A stretch of 64,000 bases of DNA from contig JAJTXY010000006.1 of NCBI GenBank assembly GCA_021463865.1, positions 62,001-126,000 of the forward strand. Reading direction: 5' to 3'. This DNA comes from Anaerolineae bacterium (GTDB lineage Bacteria; Chloroflexota; Anaerolineae; Aggregatilineales; J027). The position numbers were made by a program, and so were the translations under genes. Position 1 is the stretch's first letter, and every line of letters starts with the position of its first letter. The notes beneath the pieces were generated by a model. It had not been told where the DNA came from, did not search any database, and was given only the letters and a program-made list of their open reading frames with translations. Shown here piece after piece: positions 59,384-64,000 of this stretch.

Positions 59384-60733
59384 CTACGCATTAAAATCCG
59401 GGTGCTGGGGAAAGGAGCGCCAGCGTGCCAAATTGGGCATAATAACTGGCGGCAGCGCCAACCTTGTGGGTTTTGGAGAGCGATACAAAACATTAAGTCG
59501 TTCATTCAGGGCTACCGCTTCCGTATAATACCCCTCAAGTTGGCCCATAATGCTTTCCCACGGGCGTTGCTCTGCAAATTGGCGGGCGTTGATTGCCATT
59601 TGCCGACGTAGTTCTGGAAAATCTCTCAATCGCTGAACAGCATTAACGAAAGATTGAGGATCACTACTACAAGTATACCCGGTTTTATTCTGAATTACTA
59701 GTTCTGCGACTCCACCTTCGTTAATGACGACAGAAGGCAGTCCCGAGGCCATCGCTTCCTGAACCACCTGCCCAAAGGTTTCGTTCGACCCCGTAAAGGT
59801 AAATACATCGGCACTGGCATAAGCACGCGACAAATCCTCACCGACTTGATAGCCCATAAAATAGGTATCTGTTCCGGCAAAGAGGTTTTCCAGTTCCTCG
59901 CGCACCGCCCCATCCCCAATAATGGTTAGGGCCACTCCCGGCAGTTTGGCGACTTCGAGCAGCAAGTCCACCCGCTTTTCGTAGGCCAATCGCCCAACAT
60001 ACAAACAAACTAGGGAGTTCGGGTCACGACCATTTAACAACCGTTCACGCCCTTCTGAAGAGCGATGATTAGGATTAAAACGCCCACCATCCACTCCCCG
60101 CCCCCAAATTCGCAGGCGACGATACCCCCAGTCATGAAGCTGGCGTAGGGTATATTGAGATGGCACCAGTGTCAAGTGGGAGCGATTGTGCAGGGTACGC
60201 AGCCAGTCGCGTAGGCCCTTGCCTAAGATATTCAATCCATAGTGTTCCGTGTAACCGGGCAAATCCGTTTGATAGTTGGCGACCACCGGAATTTTACGGT
60301 TGAGTCCTCCCACCAGACCGTTCACCCCTAAGAGGGCCGGGCTGAATAGATGAATTAAATCCGGTTGAAATTCATCTAACAGCCTGCCGACCCCGGGATT
60401 GGGCATCAGTCCGACCCGCGTCTCTGGCGCGAACGGCATCCCGAATGACCGCAGCGGAACAACCCGGCTCGAACTGATGTGAGTAGGGGCGAAATCTGGC
60501 GCAAAGACCATCACCTCGCGCCCAGTTTTTTCAAGATATTGTAGGGTGAGATAGGCCGATTTGGATACCCCATCCAATTTGGGCAAGAAGGCTTCGGCAA
60601 AAATCGCAACTCGTTTGACAGGGGCGATTTGTGGCCCAGTATTGGGTAAATGAATGGACTCGCCGCCAAAAAGCCGACCCTCTCCGACTGATTCCAATTC
60701 CTTACGAATTTCATTTAGACGTTGGACGGACAT
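59384..60733 (-). CDS. GT4-family glycosyltransferase (mannosyltransferase-like)
   Basis: 449 residues. The N-terminal domain has VAIFAEAFLPKLDGVSKSAY, with the PxxDGV acceptor loop common in GDP-mannose- and UDP-sugar-dependent glycolipid transferases. The C-terminal domain has VCLYVGRLAYEKRVDLLLE and the E-x7-E motif SNETFGQVVQEAMASGLP. This resembles MgtA/PimB-type enzymes of glycolipid synthesis. An unusual ~35-residue N-terminal extension precedes the first strand. Cytoplasmic or membrane-peripheral. Confidence 0.85.
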   Translation of the reverse strand: MSVQRLNEIRKELESVGEGRLFGGESIHLPNTGPQIAPVKRVAIFAEAFLPKLDGVSKSAYLTLQYLEKTGREVMVFAPDFAPTHISSSRVVPLRSFGMPFAPETRVGLMPNPGVGRLLDEFQPDLIHLFSPALLGVNGLVGGLNRKIPVVANYQTDLPGYTEHYGLNILGKGLRDWLRTLHNRSHLTLVPSQYTLRQLHDWGYRRLRIWGRGVDGGRFNPNHRSSEGRERLLNGRDPNSLVCLYVGRLAYEKRVDLLLEVAKLPGVALTIIGDGAVREELENLFAGTDTYFMGYQVGEDLSRAYASADVFTFTGSNETFGQVVQEAMASGLPSVVINEGGVAELVIQNKTGYTCSSDPQSFVNAVQRLRDFPELRRQMAINARQFAEQRPWESIMGQLEGYYTEAVALNERLNVLYRSPKPTRLALPPVIMPNLARWRSFPQHPDFNA

Positions 60734-60935
60734 CTGGTTGTTTGCCTTTGCCCAATAACTCTCTTAGACATCTACTTATTAGGTTAACGCCATTGGGTTA
60801 AGTAACAACCTCTATCTTTTCAAAAGTTTATAAGATTTCGGTTAATTAATTTTCACCGCAAGATGAGTGAGAATTTTCGCCCCTCAATGCGTACAACATC
60901 AATAAGACCAATACATTTAGGACATTCCCGACATG

Positions 60936-60944
60936 TGGTATACT
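60936..60944 (+). promoter_or_regulatory. Candidate extended -10 promoter of gatA
   Basis: TGGTATACT (60936-60944) is an extended -10, 44 bases before the ATG; no clear -35. The rest of the 255-base upstream region (60734-60988) holds no gene. Confidence 0.4.
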
Positions 60945-60988
60945 GGCGAAAGTGTCTTTTAATTTCCTCAATGATTCTGGAATAGCTT

Positions 60989-62449
60989 ATGTCTATAGAC
61001 CTGACGACTTTAAGCATTGTGGAAGCCCGCGCCGGACTACGTAGCGGTCAATTTTCCGCGATTGAACTCACCCAAAGTTATCTGAATCGAATTAAGGCTC
61101 TAAATCAAACCGTCAAAGCCTATTTACATGTGACTGAAGAACAAGCCCTTGAATCTGCCCAAGCCGTCGACCAAGCTATCCAAAATGGTAAAGATGGGGC
61201 ACTGCTGGGGATTCCACTAGCGATTAAAGACGTCTTGAGTACAACGGGCGTCGAAACCACCTGCGGTTCTAAAATTCTGGCTGGCTACACCCCACCCTTT
61301 AACGCGACGGCGGTGCAGCGATTATTCGACGCGGGTGTGATTATGCTCGGCAAGACCAATACGGATGAATTTGCCATGGGGTCGTCTACCGAAAACTCTG
61401 GCTATTTTACGACCCGTAATCCTTGGGACACTGAACGTGTACCGGGTGGATCGAGTGGTGGGAGCGCTGCTGCGGTTTCGGCTCGACTTGCGGCTGGTGG
61501 ATTGGGTACGGATACGGGCGGGAGTGTGCGTCAGCCGGCTGCCTTGTGTGGTGTCGTCGCCATTAAGCCCTCCTATGGGCGTGTTTCCCGCTATGGTCTC
61601 ATCGCATTTGCCTCCTCACTCGATTCCGTAGGGGCGTTTGGTCGCACGGTCCAAGATGTCGGCCTTATCCTCGGTGTGATGGCCGGGCATGACCCCAAAG
61701 ACAGCACCAGTATGAATGTGCCTGTGCCGGATTATATGGCAACCATCGGTCAAGGAGTCAAAGGGTTGCGGGTCGGTGTCCCCAAAGAATATTTTATTGA
61801 TGGGATGCAGCCTGCTACTGAAAAAGCGGTACGGGCCGCCATTGCCCAATTGGAAGCGATGGGCGCGGAAATCCGTGAAATTAGCCTACCCCATACCCGC
61901 TATGCCCTTTCAACCTATTATCTAATCGCGCCAGCAGAAGCCTCTGCCAATCTTGCCCGATTCGACAGTGTTCGTTACGGCCTGCGGAAAACACAAGGGG
62001 ATTTGTGGGACACCTATAAGACCACACGCGGCGAAGGGTTTGGGGCGGAAGTCAAACGCCGTATCATGTTGGGGACGTATGCGCTCTCGGCAGGCTATTA
62101 CGATGCCTATTATCTCAAAGCTCAAAAAGTGCGTACCCTGATTAAACAGGACTTTGAAAAGGCCTTTGAACAGGTGGATGTCATTGCTTCACCCGTCGCG
62201 CCAACCACTGCCTTCCGCATTGGCGAAAAAGCCGACGACCCATTGCAAATGTACCTGAGTGACGTTTTTACACTCCCCGCCAGTCTTGCCGGGATTTGTG
62301 GCCTATCTTTGCCATGTGGGTTTGACGAGAGTAATCTGCCAATCGGGTTGCAGTTGATGGGGCCATTTATGCGTGAGGATGTGCTGCTGCGTGTAGGTCA
62401 TGCCTATGAACAGGCCACCGAATGGCATATGCGCCAACCCGCTCTGTAA
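60989..62449 (+). CDS. gatA: Asp-tRNA(Asn)/Glu-tRNA(Gln) amidotransferase subunit A
   Basis: 486 residues. The Ser-cisSer-Lys triad is visible: Lys 80 (IPLAIKDVL), the Ser 155 region (VPGGSSGGSAAAV) and Ser 179 (GTDTGGSVRQPA), as in GatA. It releases ammonia from glutamine for amidation of mischarged Glu-tRNA(Gln) or Asp-tRNA(Asn). gatB and gatC are not adjacent, so the operon is split here. Confidence 0.93.
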   Translation: MSIDLTTLSIVEARAGLRSGQFSAIELTQSYLNRIKALNQTVKAYLHVTEEQALESAQAVDQAIQNGKDGALLGIPLAIKDVLSTTGVETTCGSKILAGYTPPFNATAVQRLFDAGVIMLGKTNTDEFAMGSSTENSGYFTTRNPWDTERVPGGSSGGSAAAVSARLAAGGLGTDTGGSVRQPAALCGVVAIKPSYGRVSRYGLIAFASSLDSVGAFGRTVQDVGLILGVMAGHDPKDSTSMNVPVPDYMATIGQGVKGLRVGVPKEYFIDGMQPATEKAVRAAIAQLEAMGAEIREISLPHTRYALSTYYLIAPAEASANLARFDSVRYGLRKTQGDLWDTYKTTRGEGFGAEVKRRIMLGTYALSAGYYDAYYLKAQKVRTLIKQDFEKAFEQVDVIASPVAPTTAFRIGEKADDPLQMYLSDVFTLPASLAGICGLSLPCGFDESNLPIGLQLMGPFMREDVLLRVGHAYEQATEWHMRQPAL

Positions 62450-62489
62450 TTTTGCATATACTTGAGCATTCGAAACCGGAGAAAATTTG

Positions 62490-63485
62490 ATGAAGGTTGT
62501 CATCCCTCTTGCTGGTTATGGTACGCGCCTCCGTCCTCATACCTATACCCGCCCCAAGCCGCTGATCAATATCGCAGGTAAGCCGGTGTTGGGCCATTTG
62601 TTGGACAAGCTCAGCACGCTTGACATCAGCGAATATATCTTTATTGTGGGTTATCTGGGGGATCAGATTGAAGAATATATCACGGAACATCAGCAAGTCC
62701 CTGCCAAATATGTAGTGCAGCAGGAGATGTTGGGGCAATCCCACGCGATTTATTTGGCGCGTGAACACCTGACCACAGATGAACCGGTATTTGTGGTGTT
62801 TGGCGACCATATCTTCGAGACGAACTTTGACTTAATCAAAGATGGCAAACACGAAGCTGTGATCTATGTCAAAGAAGTGGATGACCCTCAACGCTATGGA
62901 GTGGTGATGTTAGATGAGAACCGCCATATCGTGAAAGTAGTCGAGAAAGCGGCGCAACCCCCCACCAATCTCGCTGTCATAGGTTTGTATTACATCAACA
63001 GCGGACGCAAATTGATTGATGCAATTGCTCTTCAAATCAAAGACAACAAAAAGACCAAGAACGAATATTATATTGCCGATGCCCTGCAAAATCTGATTGA
63101 CAGTGGAATGAAATTTGATGTCGAGGCTGTCTCAGATTGGCTAGACTGTGGTAGCCCCGAATTGGTATTAGAAGCAAACCGTTATCTGCTCAGTCAGGGA
63201 GGCAAAGACAACAGCCATCAACTCCATTTCGATAATGTCATTGTCATTCCTCCCGTCCGCATTGATCCATCCTGTCGAATTCAAAATTCTGTCGTCGGCC
63301 CATATGTGAGTATTGCGGCGGGCTGCAAGATTGAATGGAGCATCGTGCGGGATTCCATCGTGGGCGAGGATGCCGAAATCCAAAATACGCTACTGGAATC
63401 CAGCCTTGTGGGGCAAGATGCCTTTGTCAAAGGGCAGTTTACATCCTTTAATGTGGGCGATTCGTCTAGCGTGCGCTTTTCGTGA
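62490..63485 (+). CDS. Sugar-1-phosphate nucleotidyltransferase with left-handed beta-helix
   Basis: 331 residues from the ATG at 62490 (GGAG upstream). MKVVIPLAGYGTRLRPHTYTRPKPL is split here as the signature GYGTRLRPHTYTRPKPL of nucleotide-sugar pyrophosphorylases; VVFGDHIF carries the metal Asp. A C-terminal hexapeptide repeat region begins near residue 255 (RIDPSCRIQNSVVGPYVSI). It activates a sugar phosphate to NDP-sugar (glucose-1-P thymidylyl- or mannose-1-P guanylyl-type), supplying donors for the window's glycosyltransferases. Confidence 0.88.
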   Translation: MKVVIPLAGYGTRLRPHTYTRPKPLINIAGKPVLGHLLDKLSTLDISEYIFIVGYLGDQIEEYITEHQQVPAKYVVQQEMLGQSHAIYLAREHLTTDEPVFVVFGDHIFETNFDLIKDGKHEAVIYVKEVDDPQRYGVVMLDENRHIVKVVEKAAQPPTNLAVIGLYYINSGRKLIDAIALQIKDNKKTKNEYYIADALQNLIDSGMKFDVEAVSDWLDCGSPELVLEANRYLLSQGGKDNSHQLHFDNVIVIPPVRIDPSCRIQNSVVGPYVSIAAGCKIEWSIVRDSIVGEDAEIQNTLLESSLVGQDAFVKGQFTSFNVGDSSSVRFS

Positions 63486-63514
63486 AATGAGCTAATGGAT
63501 TCAAGGAGGTTGCT

Positions 63515-64000
63515 ATGCAAAATCGGCGTAGGCGAAAAGTGATCCTAATGATCTACTGCGTCATGATGTCTATCTTGTTGGCCTGCAACCTCCCTTCAAT
63601 GTTCCAAACAGATTCGGAATCAGCTTCGGGTAGTTCCATATCTGATGAAGAAATCCAAACCATTGTTGACGATTATCGGGCATGGACGCGCTTGAATGAA
63701 GAGCCGTTTAATGTGTCAGCCATGTTATGGGCATTGTGCCGTTTCCCCTCAGCCGAAGAACAAGCCTATCTCGACAGCCCACACGCCGAATACTATATCA
63801 ATGTGTATGTCAACGAAGTGGGGCGTGATCTGATAACCCAAGAAGGGCCACGCACATTTCCAATTGGCACAATTGTGGTGAAAGAAAAACTCGCTACGCT
63901 GGAAGGTGAAGTGCGTAACGAGTTGGGGATTATGGTTAAAAGCGACTCATCGTCATGGCTATATCTGTATTGGGACGATGGCACACGCTATCAAGCCCCG
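63515..64000 (+). CDS. Lipoprotein with a cytochrome-P460-like domain, 3'-truncated
   Basis: 162 codons to the window edge. AAGGAGGT lies just upstream of the ATG. The signal peptide ends in lipobox ILLAC (Cys 24). The domain has YYINVYVNEVGRDLI, FPIGTIVVKEKLA, LGIMVKSDSSSW and YLYWDDGTRY, resembling the cytochrome P460 fold. The haem-binding CxxCH would lie nearer the C-terminus and is outside the window, so haem binding cannot be judged. It probably follows the nucleotidyltransferase gene in the same transcript. Confidence 0.6.
   Translation, partial: MQNRRRRKVILMIYCVMMSILLACNLPSMFQTDSESASGSSISDEEIQTIVDDYRAWTRLNEEPFNVSAMLWALCRFPSAEEQAYLDSPHAEYYINVYVNEVGRDLITQEGPRTFPIGTIVVKEKLATLEGEVRNELGIMVKSDSSSWLYLYWDDGTRYQAP

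Overview
The window is an ordinary bacterial chromosome segment, most likely from a member of the Chloroflexota (Anaerolineae-like). This is inferred from content rather than from a marker gene. There is a Tad/Flp-type secretion ATPase and membrane core with no visible secretin. Secreted proteins carry SH3b, VanW, M23 and clan-A glycosidase domains. There are several lipoproteins, a Ser/Thr kinase with an ectodomain, DegS/DegU-like signalling genes, and no lipopolysaccharide or outer-membrane genes. No rRNA, insertion sequence, prophage or CRISPR array is visible. One tRNA (Gly-GCC) is present.

Layout. 1-6.9 kb: a 5'-truncated GT4 glycosyltransferase, two polytopic GT39/ArnT-like transferases, ribonuclease Z, a CopD-like membrane protein and an ABM-like protein. 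7.0-10.4 kb: two secreted or anchored glycosidase-like proteins, one with two SH3b domains. 10.6-18.8 kb: a LuxR-type response regulator and a DegS-like kinase, then cpaB, receiver-cpaE, cpaF, tadB and tadC. 18.8-25.2 kb: comF, hpf, a PIG-L deacetylase, GNAT, HdeD, VanW and M23 peptidase genes. 25.3-30.1 kb: a replication cluster of intein-containing dnaB, a DnaD-domain protein and a DnaC/IstB-like protein with two tandem AAA+ modules. 30.1-35.2 kb: an orphan solute-binding protein, then a pseudo-receiver/roadblock-like protein beside a Ser/Thr kinase. 35.2-42.7 kb: GNAT, a KARI-like reductoisomerase with changed metal ligands, a B12-binding mutase subunit, MeaB, small membrane proteins, prephenate dehydratase and threonine synthase. 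42.7-51.7 kb, mostly minus strand: a sugar isomerase-like protein, a CPA2 antiporter, a lipoprotein, tRNA-Gly, CutA, a DM13 protein and a 1382-residue lipoprotein with ten Ig-like repeats. 51.8-64 kb: aldehyde dehydrogenase, a membrane protein, YgfZ, a DinB-like protein, a YhfC-like protein, ComEA, a metallophosphoesterase, a GT4 glycosyltransferase, GatA, a sugar nucleotidyltransferase and a 3'-truncated lipoprotein with a cytochrome-P460-like domain.

The genes group into envelope and surface functions (glycosyltransferases, VanW, M23, Tad core, giant lipoprotein), replication initiation (DnaB, DnaD, loader), signalling, and scattered core metabolism. The most unusual items are the double AAA+ helicase-loader-like protein whose second module lacks key catalytic residues, the KARI-like protein with altered metal ligands, the non-phosphorylatable receiver next to a kinase, a DegS-like kinase with a degenerate N-box, and a 273-bp repeat array in which each copy carries a cysteine pair. 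All functional calls are from reading translations by eye; no database search was run.
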